Shown here: positions 14,835 through 23,085 of the stretch, piece after piece
Layout of the letters: every line of letters starts with the position of its first letter
Numbering within the stretch: the first letter of the stretch is position 1
Origin: Kluyvera sp047971185
GTDB taxonomy: Bacteria; Pseudomonadota; Gammaproteobacteria; Enterobacterales; Enterobacteriaceae
NCBI RefSeq assembly: GCF_047971185.1
Contig: NZ_JBKDZH010000044.1
Span: 46,691-110,690 of the forward strand
Direction of reading: 5' to 3'
DNA length: 64,000 nucleotides
Made by a program: the position numbers and the translations under genes
The notes under the pieces: model-generated
The model's input: only the letters and a program-made list of their open reading frames with translations
Told to the model about the DNA's origin: nothing
The model's database searches: none

Positions 14835-16529
14835 ATGGATAAAAAGTCTGCGCCGAGCCGGGCGCAAAAGATCGGTTTTTTACACCATATTCGCCTGGTG
14901 CCGTTTTTTGGCTCCGTGTTCGGCGGTATTTTACTGCTCTTTGCTCTCAGCTCAGGGCTGGCTGGCTATTTTATGTGGCAAGCCGATAACGACCAGCGAG
15001 ACGTCACCCATGAACTGCAGGTGCGGGTGGGGCTTTCCGATAGTGCCAACTATCTGCGCGAAGCGCGTTTAATGATGATTCACGCCGGGGCAGACAGTCG
15101 CATCGCCGAAATGGAGAGCATGAAGAAAAACCTCGCCGCGGCGGCGAACTGGATCACGCGTTCTCAGGATGGCTATAAAGTTTACACCGATCGTGGCGTG
15201 AAAACGTCCGCCGACCAGGCGCTGGATGGCGAAATGAATCAGCGCTATAACGCCTATCTGGAAGGGATGAAACCGATGCTGAAATATGCCCAGAACGGCA
15301 TGTTTGAGGCGATCATCAACTATGAAAGCGAGCAGGCCCGCGCGCTGGACGATGCTTACAACGATGTGCGCCTGAAGGTTATTGATATCCGTACCGCCCG
15401 CGCCAACCAGCTGGCCGAGCTGGCCCACGATCGTACCCGCCTGGGTGTCATGTTTATGATTGGCGCGTTCATCCTGGCGCTGGTGATGACGGTGCTGACG
15501 TTCACGACCTTACGTCGCGTGGTGATTCAGCCGCTGCAGCGCGCCGGTACGCGCATTGCGCAGATCGCCAGCGGCGACCTGACCATGGCGGATGAGCCGG
15601 TGGGGCGCAGCGAAATTGGCCAACTCAACGGCAATCTCCAGAAAATGCAGCATGCGCTGGTGCAGACCGTCGGCACGGTACGCCAGGGTGCGGAAGAGAT
15701 TTACCGGGGGACCAGCGAAATTTCAGTGGGTAACACCGACCTTTCTTCCCGTACGGAGCAGCAGGCCGCGGCGATTGAACAAACGGCCGCCAGTATGGAG
15801 CAGCTCACCGCCACGGTGAAACAGAACGCCGAAAACGCTCATCATGCCAGCAAGCTTGCGGAGGACGCCTCCGGTAAAGCCTCACGCGGCGGCCAGCTGG
15901 TTTCCGGGGTAGTGGCGACCATGGGCAGCATTTCCACCAGCTCGAAGAAAATCTCGGAAATTACCTCGGTCATTAACAGCATTGCCTTCCAGACCAATAT
16001 TCTGGCACTGAACGCCGCGGTTGAAGCGGCTCGCGCGGGCGAGCAGGGGCGCGGGTTTGCGGTGGTGGCCAGTGAAGTACGCACGCTGGCAAGCCGCAGC
16101 GCTCAGGCGGCGAAAGAGATCGAAGGGTTGATCAGTGAGTCGGTCACTTTAATTGAGCGCGGCTCGGATGAAGTGGTGCGTGCAGGTTCGACGATGACCG
16201 ATATCGTGGATGCGGTCAAACGCGTGACCGATATTATGCTGGAAATCGCGGCCGCCTCTGACGAACAAAATCGCGGGATTCAGCAGGTGAGCCAGGCGGT
16301 GACCGAGATGGATAACGTCACGCAGCAAAACGCCTCGCTGGTCGAGGAGGCTTCAGCGGCGGCGGCCTCGCTGGAAGAGCAGGCGGCACGTCTTACCGAA
16401 GCGGTGGGCGTGTTCCGTATTCAGCGCAGTGAAAATAGCGTATCGGAGAAGGCCAGCGTGAAAGCGGCGTTTACGCCGACGCGTCCGGCTGTCGCCACCG
16501 CGGGTGCGGATAACTGGGAAACGTTCTGA
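14835..16529 (+). CDS. trg: Trg methyl-accepting chemotaxis protein with NWETF tail
   Basis: A 564-residue inner-membrane chemoreceptor for ribose- and galactose-type signals, closely matching E. coli Trg (546 residues) from GFLHHIRLVPFF onward. TM1 lies near residues 25-50, then a periplasmic four-helix ligand domain (LREARLMMIHAGADSRIAEME), TM2 near 205-230 (GVMFMIGAFILALVMTVLTF), HAMP, methylation helices and the hairpin tip IAFQTNILALNAAVEAARAG. Unlike E. coli Trg, it ends in a linker plus NWETF, the CheR/CheB-docking pentapeptide of major receptors such as Tsr and Tar. It keeps the E. coli position downstream of the hokB site and is monocistronic. Confidence 0.93.
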   Translation: MDKKSAPSRAQKIGFLHHIRLVPFFGSVFGGILLLFALSSGLAGYFMWQADNDQRDVTHELQVRVGLSDSANYLREARLMMIHAGADSRIAEMESMKKNLAAAANWITRSQDGYKVYTDRGVKTSADQALDGEMNQRYNAYLEGMKPMLKYAQNGMFEAIINYESEQARALDDAYNDVRLKVIDIRTARANQLAELAHDRTRLGVMFMIGAFILALVMTVLTFTTLRRVVIQPLQRAGTRIAQIASGDLTMADEPVGRSEIGQLNGNLQKMQHALVQTVGTVRQGAEEIYRGTSEISVGNTDLSSRTEQQAAAIEQTAASMEQLTATVKQNAENAHHASKLAEDASGKASRGGQLVSGVVATMGSISTSSKKISEITSVINSIAFQTNILALNAAVEAARAGEQGRGFAVVASEVRTLASRSAQAAKEIEGLISESVTLIERGSDEVVRAGSTMTDIVDAVKRVTDIMLEIAAASDEQNRGIQQVSQAVTEMDNVTQQNASLVEEASAAAASLEEQAARLTEAVGVFRIQRSENSVSEKASVKAAFTPTRPAVATAGADNWETF

Positions 16530-16542
16530 TAAGTCAAAAAAG

Positions 16543-16568
16543 CCCCGTAGCCAAGGGCGGCTACGGGG
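16543..16568. terminator. Terminator between convergent trg and PQQ dehydrogenase genes
   Basis: A perfect 10-bp stem CCCCGTAGCC / GGCTACGGGG with a 6-base loop. The preceding AAAAAA gives a T-run on the minus strand, so it is a strong terminator for the leftward dehydrogenase gene. Confidence 0.85.
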
Positions 16569-16575
16569 AAGAGGA

Positions 16576-18951
16576 TTACTGCGAATCCGGCAGGGCGTAA
16601 GCAATGATGTAGTCACCGCGATCCGGCGACTGGCGTGCGCCTCCGGCGTTAATCACGATGTACTGCTTACCGGTTTTCGGCGATACGTAGGTCATCGGGC
16701 CAGACTGGCTGCCCACCGGCAGGCGGTCTTTCCAGATCTCTTTCCCGGTCGCGGTATCAAACGCGCGCAGATAGAAGTCCTGAGTCCCCGCGAAGAACAG
16801 CAGGCCCGACTGCGTCGAGAGCGATGCGCCCAGCGTCGGCATGCCAATAGGAATCGGCATGTGCATACGGATGCCCAGCGGACCGGTATCTTCAACGGTA
16901 CCCACCGGCACCTGCCACACAATTTTACCCGACTTCAGATCCACCGCGGACATGGTACCAAACGGCGGTTTCTGACACGGGATCCCCAGCGGCGACAGGA
17001 AGCGCTCGCGCATTGCGCCGTACGGCGTACCGTCCATCGGCACAATCCCCATCTCAATACCGCTGGCGTCTTTAGCGACGTTAGCGCGCGGCACCATATA
17101 GTTGGCGAGGCCCAGGCGCATATCGTTAACGAACATCAGGCTATTGTTCGGGTCAACCGACACGCTGCCCCAGTTCATACCGCCCAGTGAACCCGGATAT
17201 TGCAGCGAACGATCGACGCCCGGCGGGGTAAAAATGCCCTGATGGCGCATCTCTTTAAACTGAATACGGCACAGCAGCAGGTCAACCGGGGTCGCGCCCC
17301 ACATATCGGACTCTTTCAGCTGCTCGTTGCCGATCATCGGCATGCCGACGGAGTACGGCTGAGTCGGAGAGTAGCGTTCACCCTGTACGTTGCCGGCTGG
17401 AACCGGGCGCTCTTCAACTTTGGCGACCGGCTCGCCGGTTTCGCGGTTGAGCATGAAGATCATGCCTTGCTTGCTGGTCTGTACCAACACCGGGGTGGTG
17501 CTGCCTTTGCCGTCCGGTAAATCATACAGCAGCGGCTGTGAAGGCAGGTCGAAGTCCCACAGATCGTGGTGGGTGGTCTGATAGTGCCAGCGTACTTTAC
17601 CGGTGGTGGCATCGACCGCGACGATGGAAGAGCTGTATTTATCGTCCAGCGCGGTACGTTCACCGGCCCAGAAGTCGGGGGTGGCGTTACCGGTTGGCAG
17701 GTTAATGAGGTTCAGCTTCGCATCATAAGACATTGCCGACCAGACGTTCGGCGTACCGCGCGTGTAGGTCTGGCCTTCCGGCGGCAGGCCGGTCAGGTTC
17801 GGGTTACCTGGATCCCACGCCCAGGCCAGCTTGCCGGTGCGTACGTCATAGGCGCGAACCACCCCCGGCGGTTCACCGGTGGAGAAGTTATCGGCGACGC
17901 GACCACCGACTACCACCACGTTACCAGCGACCAGCGGCGTTGAGGTTTGCTGGTAGTAGCCCGGTTTGATCTCGCCCATGCCGAGGCTCAGATCGACAAC
18001 GCCATGGTCGCCGAAGTCTTCGCACAGCTTGCCGTTATCGGCATTAATGGCGAGCAGTCGCGCATCGGTGGTTGGCAGGAACAGGCGGCGTGGGCAGGCG
18101 GCGGGTTGCTCCGTGGTCTGCGGCGCGCTCAGCGCCTGGGTATCTTCAAAGTAGCCCAGCCCACGGCAGCGCTGCCAGTTTGGCGCGGTGGCTTTTGAAT
18201 CATAGCGCCACTTCTCTTTCCCGGTATCGACGTCCAGTGCCAGCACTTTGCTGTACGGGGTGCAGACGAACAGCGTGTCGCCGACCTGCAGCGGCGTATT
18301 CTGATCTTCCGCGCCGGAACCGTTGCTCAGCGGAATATCGCCGGTGTGCGCGGTCCAGGCCACCTGCAGTTTATTGATATTCTGCTTGTTGATCTGATCC
18401 AGGGCGGCAAAGCGGTCACCGTGGGTGGTATTACCCCAGTGCTCCCAGTTTTTCTGCTCTTCACCGGCGGCAACCGGCTTCACCGGCACCGCTTCGGTGG
18501 CGGACACCAGCGTTTGCGGTTTAAACATGCCGCCGATGCTGGCCAGCAGGACGACGGCAATCACCGCCGCGAGGCTAAACGCCGGGCCTTTTTTCGTCGG
18601 CTGAGCGGGCGACATAAACGGCCATACCAGCGCGCAAAGGAACGCCAGCACGCCAAAGGCGAACAGGCGCGAGAACAGCGGCCAGAAATCCCAGCCTGCG
18701 TCATTGATGGACCAGACGATGGCGACAATAAACGCCAGCGCGTACAGCACAATCCCGCCGCGGCGGTGGCGGGCGATCAGAATGGCACACACCACCATCA
18801 CCAGCCCCATCAGGGCAAAGAACCAGGTGCCGCCCACGGCGGCAAGTTTTGCCCCCAGCGCGCCAATCGCCAGACCGATGATCGCCATCAGTCCAATAAG
18901 AAGCCACTGCAGGATCCGGGGAAATCCTCGCGGCACGTTGCCAGTAGACAT
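16576..18951 (-). CDS. Membrane-bound PQQ-dependent dehydrogenase (glucose/quinate/shikimate family)
   Basis: A 791-residue quinoprotein. Five hydrophobic helices (residues about 10-145) anchor it; the rest is a periplasmic eight-bladed PQQ propeller with tryptophan-docking repeats (GKEKWRYDS, GKLAWAWDPG, GKVRWHYQTTHHDLWDFD, GKEIWKDRLP). Family enzymes oxidise glucose, quinate or shikimate directly to the acid and feed electrons to ubiquinone. It differs clearly in wording from E. coli Gcd and lies near trg, not at the E. coli gcd locus, so it may be a paralogue with another polyol or cyclic-acid substrate. No pqq biosynthesis genes are in the window. The start at 18951 has AAGGAGAACAGT upstream. 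Confidence 0.88.
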   Translation of the reverse strand: MSTGNVPRGFPRILQWLLIGLMAIIGLAIGALGAKLAAVGGTWFFALMGLVMVVCAILIARHRRGGIVLYALAFIVAIVWSINDAGWDFWPLFSRLFAFGVLAFLCALVWPFMSPAQPTKKGPAFSLAAVIAVVLLASIGGMFKPQTLVSATEAVPVKPVAAGEEQKNWEHWGNTTHGDRFAALDQINKQNINKLQVAWTAHTGDIPLSNGSGAEDQNTPLQVGDTLFVCTPYSKVLALDVDTGKEKWRYDSKATAPNWQRCRGLGYFEDTQALSAPQTTEQPAACPRRLFLPTTDARLLAINADNGKLCEDFGDHGVVDLSLGMGEIKPGYYQQTSTPLVAGNVVVVGGRVADNFSTGEPPGVVRAYDVRTGKLAWAWDPGNPNLTGLPPEGQTYTRGTPNVWSAMSYDAKLNLINLPTGNATPDFWAGERTALDDKYSSSIVAVDATTGKVRWHYQTTHHDLWDFDLPSQPLLYDLPDGKGSTTPVLVQTSKQGMIFMLNRETGEPVAKVEERPVPAGNVQGERYSPTQPYSVGMPMIGNEQLKESDMWGATPVDLLLCRIQFKEMRHQGIFTPPGVDRSLQYPGSLGGMNWGSVSVDPNNSLMFVNDMRLGLANYMVPRANVAKDASGIEMGIVPMDGTPYGAMRERFLSPLGIPCQKPPFGTMSAVDLKSGKIVWQVPVGTVEDTGPLGIRMHMPIPIGMPTLGASLSTQSGLLFFAGTQDFYLRAFDTATGKEIWKDRLPVGSQSGPMTYVSPKTGKQYIVINAGGARQSPDRGDYIIAYALPDSQ

Positions 18952-19441
18952 ACTGTTCTCCTTTCGACAGCCGAAAATGCACACGACTGAACCATATGGC
19001 TCAATGTTGTCGTGCTGGTGTTTTGAGTGAAATTACTATTTGTTTCTAATTGGGGTATTTAGTTCACAAATGGAACCATCTGTGAACCATTTGGTTAACT
19101 TATGGCTATGATAGATCTGTTAAATTGCATTGCGCAATTGTTAATGAATAATTTCGCATTATTTGCGTATCGGTGTTGTGTGCGTTGCCAGTAGAGTGTG
19201 TAAACAGAGGGGCACCTGTGGATGGGTAGCTGAGAGATGGGGTAAACCAGGCGGCATGTGGCGTTGCAGGTCGAGTTTAATTCTGAATTTTTCTGATGTA
19301 ATATGCTATGATAGAGAATCGGGGTAAAATAACAAACACCTCTTTTGACTTTTGGGGAATGTAGATGGCGTGTGGCTTTTTATCGAACTCTGTAAATAAC
19401 AATAACAAAAGCGCTTGCACTATATTTCTGGAATAAACATC
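18952..19441. promoter_or_regulatory. AT-rich divergent region with repeated TGAACCATNTGG boxes
   Basis: A 490-bp gap between the divergent quinoprotein gene and the RfaZ-like gene. It contains no good ORF. Near-palindromic TGAACCATATGG (18988-18999) and TGAACCATTTGG (19083-19094), plus a related TGGAACCATCTG directly before the latter (19071-19082), form an operator-like set within 140 bp of the dehydrogenase start. The rest is AT-rich, with several possible -10 hexamers but no clear terminator. Confidence 0.35.
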
Positions 19442-20344
19442 ATGATGGCCATCAATAATTTATCCAAATGGTTTTGTAAGACGTTATACCGCACGACGCA
19501 CCGACAGCAGTACCAGCACAATAAAAATCTGTGGCCGTTTTTTAAAGTGGTGAGAAACGCATCGGGTGGTATTGAAAACGTTTTCTTTAAAAATAAGCCG
19601 ATCAACACCGCAGTTCTTGATAAGCAACGAAGAAGTAAACCTCTGCTTATTATGGCCACCGGGCCGTCCATCAATCACATCGACATGCGTTTTTTTAATG
19701 ATTCATTGGATTACTTTGGCGTTAACGGCGCATCATCAATGGAACACATTGATTTTAAATGGTATGCCATCACGGACAGAAACTTCGTTCTGCGCCGATT
19801 GTCGCTTGTCAAAGCGTTAGTAGCGCAAGAAGATCTCACGCTTTTTTGCCCATACACCACGCTGGAAACTATTTTTACCAATATCGAATGGCGGCACATA
19901 CGCTGCCGGTTTAAAGTTTTTGAAGCAGCGTCAGGTGCCTGTGTCTACAAATTCCTTGCGGCAAAAGAGCCTGTTGTGGTTAATGATGAACATTATCACT
20001 GGCTGGATGGCGCTGGTTTTTCGGATAACATTGAGCGTGTATTATTTGATTGCGGAACAGTGGTTTATCCCGCGTTACAGATTGCCTGCGCGTTAGGCTA
20101 TCGGCAAATATATATCGCAGGGCTGGATATGAATAATTTTAACCAGCCGCGTTTTTATGAAACGGCTGACGATAAATTAGGCACACAGCTTGACCGTGAT
20201 TTTGCCCAAATTAGCCACTCTTTTTATGCGGCACAGTCCTATTGTGAACTCAATAACATCCAGGTTGTGAATTTATCGCCAGACAGCGCCATCGACGCCT
20301 TTCCTAAACTCTCATGGGAGCAGGTTGCCAGACGAGCCAGCTAG
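19442..20344 (+). CDS. Putative LPS-core modification protein (RfaZ/WaaZ- or MptE-like)
   Basis: A protein of about 300 residues, more AT-rich than its neighbours. Near residue 70 is a Rossmann-type loop (PLLIMATGPSINHIDMRFF), and near residue 225 a second conserved block (IYIAGLDMNNFNQPRFYE). The GPS and GxD motifs are found in DUF115/MptE-like proteins and in lipopolysaccharide-core proteins such as RfaZ/WaaZ. No signal peptide or membrane helix is seen. The role is inferred from these motifs only. Start 19442 or 19445 (ATGATG), without a good ribosome site. Composition, isolation and absence from the E. coli order suggest horizontal gain. Confidence 0.5.
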   Translation: MMAINNLSKWFCKTLYRTTHRQQYQHNKNLWPFFKVVRNASGGIENVFFKNKPINTAVLDKQRRSKPLLIMATGPSINHIDMRFFNDSLDYFGVNGASSMEHIDFKWYAITDRNFVLRRLSLVKALVAQEDLTLFCPYTTLETIFTNIEWRHIRCRFKVFEAASGACVYKFLAAKEPVVVNDEHYHWLDGAGFSDNIERVLFDCGTVVYPALQIACALGYRQIYIAGLDMNNFNQPRFYETADDKLGTQLDRDFAQISHSFYAAQSYCELNNIQVVNLSPDSAIDAFPKLSWEQVARRAS

Positions 20345-20352
20345 GGCGCACC

Positions 20353-20370
20353 GTGGCCCTGACGGGCCAC
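20353..20370. terminator. Stem-loop between convergent RfaZ-like gene and ydcI
   Basis: GTGGCCC / GGGCCAC stem with a TGAC loop, 9 bp after the RfaZ-like stop and 11 bp from the ydcI stop on the other strand. No long U-run. Confidence 0.55.
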
Positions 20371-20380
20371 AGCAGCATCA

Positions 20381-21304
20381 TCAGGAAGGCATCGACTTAC
20401 GCACGGCGCTCAGCAGCGTCTGGGCGCCGGAAGAGAGCGGCGTATCCACGCGGGTGAGAATGCCAATTGGCTCGCCCTGGCCTTGCGTGGCAATCGGCAG
20501 CGCGGTGAGGGTGCCGCGGCGTAAATCGTCTTTCACCGCGCCGGAAGGCACGAACCAGACGTAGTTGTAGTCCACCGTCAGCTGGCGCGACAGCGACGCA
20601 GAAAGCGTTTCTATGCAACCCGCCGGCATCTTGCAGCCCTGACTTTGCAGCAGCGTTTCGGCGTTCTGCCGCGGTACTGTACCTTTTGGTGAAACGACCA
20701 CCGGCCACTCCAGCACGCGGCTCAGGGTGATATTTTCATGCAGAATAGGGTGGTCTGGCCGCACGACCAGCTTTAACGACTCGAGAAAAAGCAGCTCATA
20801 GTTCAGCCCGGTCATCAGTTCCGGGTCAGACATCCGCCCAATGCCAAGATCGATATCTCCGGACTTCAGCGCGGCCAGCAGCATGGTGTTATTCATGGTG
20901 GCGACCTGAAGCGTGACGTCTTTTTGCTGCTGATGAAACTGGCCGATCACCGCCGGGAGCACGCCCAGCGCAGCGGTAGGCAGCGCGCCAATGCGCACCA
21001 CATCATTGTTAACACCTTCTTTACGAACCAGCGCCTGCCCGGCGGTATTCAGAGCGTCGAGCACCTTCACCGCATGGGTTAAAAACTGTTCGCCAACAAG
21101 GGTCAACTGCGCACCCAGACGGCCACGCTCAAAGAGCCGCGTGCCGGTGAGCTGTTCCAGTTCATTCAGCGTCTTAGAGAGTGCTGGCTGGCTGAGATTA
21201 AGGGTTTCAGCCGCGCGCCCCAATGTTCCTTGCTGGGCGACGGCCACGAAAGTGTGCAGATGGCGCAGACGAATGCGCTGACTAAAGAGAGCGTTTTTTT
21301 CCAT
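20381..21304 (-). CDS. ydcI: LysR-type regulator YdcI (PcaQ-like)
   Basis: A 307-residue LysR-type regulator. The winged HTH at the N-terminus reads LRHLHTFVAVAQQGTLGRAAETLNLSQPALSKTLNELEQLTG, followed by an effector-binding domain (VRIGALPTAALGVLPAVIGQF, GDIDLGIGRMSDPELMTGL). It matches E. coli YdcI over its whole length. In E. coli ydcI lies back to back with ydcJ; here pcaGH lies between them. The same family includes PcaQ, the activator of protocatechuate genes, and a PcaQ-like box lies upstream of pcaH (22949-22963). It is therefore inferred to control pcaHG here, with a protocatechuate-pathway compound as possible effector. Confidence 0.9.
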   Translation of the reverse strand: MEKNALFSQRIRLRHLHTFVAVAQQGTLGRAAETLNLSQPALSKTLNELEQLTGTRLFERGRLGAQLTLVGEQFLTHAVKVLDALNTAGQALVRKEGVNNDVVRIGALPTAALGVLPAVIGQFHQQQKDVTLQVATMNNTMLLAALKSGDIDLGIGRMSDPELMTGLNYELLFLESLKLVVRPDHPILHENITLSRVLEWPVVVSPKGTVPRQNAETLLQSQGCKMPAGCIETLSASLSRQLTVDYNYVWFVPSGAVKDDLRRGTLTALPIATQGQGEPIGILTRVDTPLSSGAQTLLSAVRKSMPS

Positions 21305-21430
21305 AAGCGATGTTAAAAACAGAGCAGCATGGGTGACAAGTGAAGTTGTTTAATTTTGATAACTTGCTAGCAAATTATTATTAACATTTGTGCAGTTTAA
21401 CAGACAAGCAATTTATTGCACAACAAAACT

Positions 21431-21459
21431 AACCCGGCGTTGCGATGCTCGGCCGGGTT
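21431..21459 (-). terminator. Hairpin downstream of pcaG
   Basis: AACCCGGC / GCCGGGTT arms (8 bp) around a 13-base loop, 42 bp after the pcaG stop. On the minus strand it is followed by AGTTTTGTTG, so it can act as an intrinsic terminator separating pcaHG from ydcI. Confidence 0.6.
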
Positions 21460-21500
21460 AAGTAAGAGGCAGTGGCGAAAGACGCCGGAAAGGTCACCGT

Positions 21501-22121
21501 TTACACGTCAAAAAATACGGTTTCCTTCTCCCCCTGCAGATAAATATCAAAGTGATACACCGTCTCGTTGCCGCGCGTTTCTTTTCGGGCAATCAGCGTC
21601 TGGCGGCGAACTTCCCACTCGATCAGGTTCAGCACCGGATCCTTAGCGTTAGCTTCCTGTTCGTCAGAGAAGTACATGCGGGTGTTCAGGCCGATGTTAA
21701 TACCGCGTGCGACGATCCACAGATTGACGTGGGGAGCCATCAGGCGTCCATCGCGCCCGACGGCTTGCCCTGGCTTAATGGTATCGAAGCGCCAGACGCC
21801 GCTGTCGAAGTTGGAGCAGGCGCGGCCCCAGCCGCGAAAATCGGCATCGAGCGATTTGCCTTCCTGCTGGTCGGCGGGGTGGTTGTAGCGCCCGTCGGCG
21901 TTGGCCTGCCAGAGCTCAATCAGCACGTCGCGCACCGGCGTACCTGAGCCGTCGAATACCCGGCCTTCAATCGCGATACGTTCACCCGGCGTATGGCTGT
22001 TCACCAGCGTCGGGCCAAAATTCTTCTCAAAAATATGAAAACCTGCGGCATCCGGCGCGAGCCCGATGTGCACGTATGGCCCGGCGGTTTGCGATGCGGT
22101 TTCAGGTAAGTAATCTTTCAT
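21501..22121 (-). CDS. pcaG: Protocatechuate 3,4-dioxygenase alpha subunit
   Basis: A 206-residue subunit of the intradiol ring-cleaving dioxygenase that turns protocatechuate into 3-carboxy-cis,cis-muconate. The intradiol beta-sandwich is visible (GERIAIEGRVFDGSGTPVRDVLIELWQANADGRYNHPADQ; MAPHVNLWIVARGINIGLNTRMYF). As in other alpha subunits, the iron-ligand set is incomplete; the ferric site is supplied by PcaH. The start overlaps the pcaH stop by 4 bp, so synthesis of the two is coupled. Later pathway genes (pcaBDC, pcaIJF) are not in the window. Confidence 0.94.
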   Translation of the reverse strand: MKDYLPETASQTAGPYVHIGLAPDAAGFHIFEKNFGPTLVNSHTPGERIAIEGRVFDGSGTPVRDVLIELWQANADGRYNHPADQQEGKSLDADFRGWGRACSNFDSGVWRFDTIKPGQAVGRDGRLMAPHVNLWIVARGINIGLNTRMYFSDEQEANAKDPVLNLIEWEVRRQTLIARKETRGNETVYHFDIYLQGEKETVFFDV

Positions 22122-22858
22122 CGTGCAGCCCCCTGCGTGCGGTTTTCAAACAGCGTGGCGCGCTGGCCGCGCAGCACCAGATCAAAACGATACGCCAGAC
22201 AGTCAAGCGGTACGGCGGCATGGGTGTCCAGCTCGGCAATCAGCGTGCGTACCGCATCATCGTTATTGATGGTTTTAACGATAGGGCACTGTTTGATCAG
22301 CGGATCGCCTTCAAAGTACATCTGCGTAATCAGGCGCTGGGCAAAGGCTTCGCCAAAAATAGAGAAGTGAATGTGCGATGGGCGCCAGTCGCTAACCTGG
22401 TTGCGCCACGGGTAGGGACCGGGCTTGATGGTACGGAAGAAGTAGTAGCCGTTTTCATCGGTCATTACGCGGCCACAGCCGCCGAAGTTGGGGTCGATTG
22501 GCGCCAGGTACTGATCTTTTTTATGCCGGTAGCGGCCGCCTGCGTTGGCCTGCCACACTTCAACCAGCGTATTTTTCAACGGGCGGCCAAAGCCATCGCG
22601 CACGTAGCCGTGAACGATAATACGCTCACCAATCGGTAGGCCATCTTTGGCATAGTTCAGAATCAGGTCGTTATCCAGCGGGCCAATATCCTGCTGGGAA
22701 AAGACCGGGCCGGTGATTTCCGACAGCGAGTTTTGCAATGAGATAAGGGCGTTACGCGGCGAGCGCAGCACGCTGGTTTTGTAACCTGGCGCGAAGGCCG
22801 GTGGGTGATTGTTATAATCCCGGTGAATCACTTCTTGCGGTGACCATTTTGTGCTCAT
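22118..22858 (-). CDS. pcaH: Protocatechuate 3,4-dioxygenase beta subunit
   Basis: A 246-residue catalytic subunit holding the non-haem Fe(III). All four protein ligands can be placed: Tyr in GRYRHKKDQY, Tyr in GPYPWRNQ, and two His in SDWRPSHIHFSIFG. The preceding intradiol signature reads GRPLKNTLVEVWQANAGG. The start at 22858 (MSTKWSPQE) has GGAGCC upstream; the longer frame from 22981 crosses the promoter. It is the first gene of a pcaHG operon divergent from ydcJ, inserted between ydcI and ydcJ relative to E. coli. Confidence 0.95.
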   Translation of the reverse strand: MSTKWSPQEVIHRDYNNHPPAFAPGYKTSVLRSPRNALISLQNSLSEITGPVFSQQDIGPLDNDLILNYAKDGLPIGERIIVHGYVRDGFGRPLKNTLVEVWQANAGGRYRHKKDQYLAPIDPNFGGCGRVMTDENGYYFFRTIKPGPYPWRNQVSDWRPSHIHFSIFGEAFAQRLITQMYFEGDPLIKQCPIVKTINNDDAVRTLIAELDTHAAVPLDCLAYRFDLVLRGQRATLFENRTQGAAR

Positions 22859-22948
22859 AGGTGGCTCCGTGTAGGGTATTTTATTATTGCCGTACACAGT
22901 GTGTGTAAATGTATTGTTAATTAATAGTGAATTTAAGGTGTATTTTAA

Positions 22949-22963
22949 ATAACCTGTGGTTAT
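22949..22963 (-). promoter_or_regulatory. PcaQ/LysR-type box upstream of pcaHG
   Basis: ATAACC-TGT-GGTTAT is a perfect inverted repeat containing the LysR T-N11-A core, 91-105 bp upstream of the pcaH start. It nearly equals the PcaQ site of alpha-proteobacteria (ATAACC-N4-GGTTAA), one base shorter in the spacer. It also lies 123 bp upstream of ydcJ, so one bound regulator could serve both directions. Confidence 0.65.
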
Positions 22964-23085
22964 GTAACCGCCGGGATTCACCGTGAAATCAACTCAGTCG
23001 CCGGGATCACACTTTGTAAATTCTTACTCCCATGGCGTCATACGCTTACCTACACTGCAACTATAGGCACAGGAGGCGAGAAAAC

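Noticed and set aside
16504..17190. Rightward 228-codon frame overlapping the trg end
   Set aside because: It runs through the trg/quinoprotein terminator and is antisense to the quinoprotein gene.
20381..21304. Annotating the LysR gene simply as pcaQ
   Set aside because: The sequence follows E. coli YdcI throughout and keeps its syntenic place; the pca role is kept as an inference.
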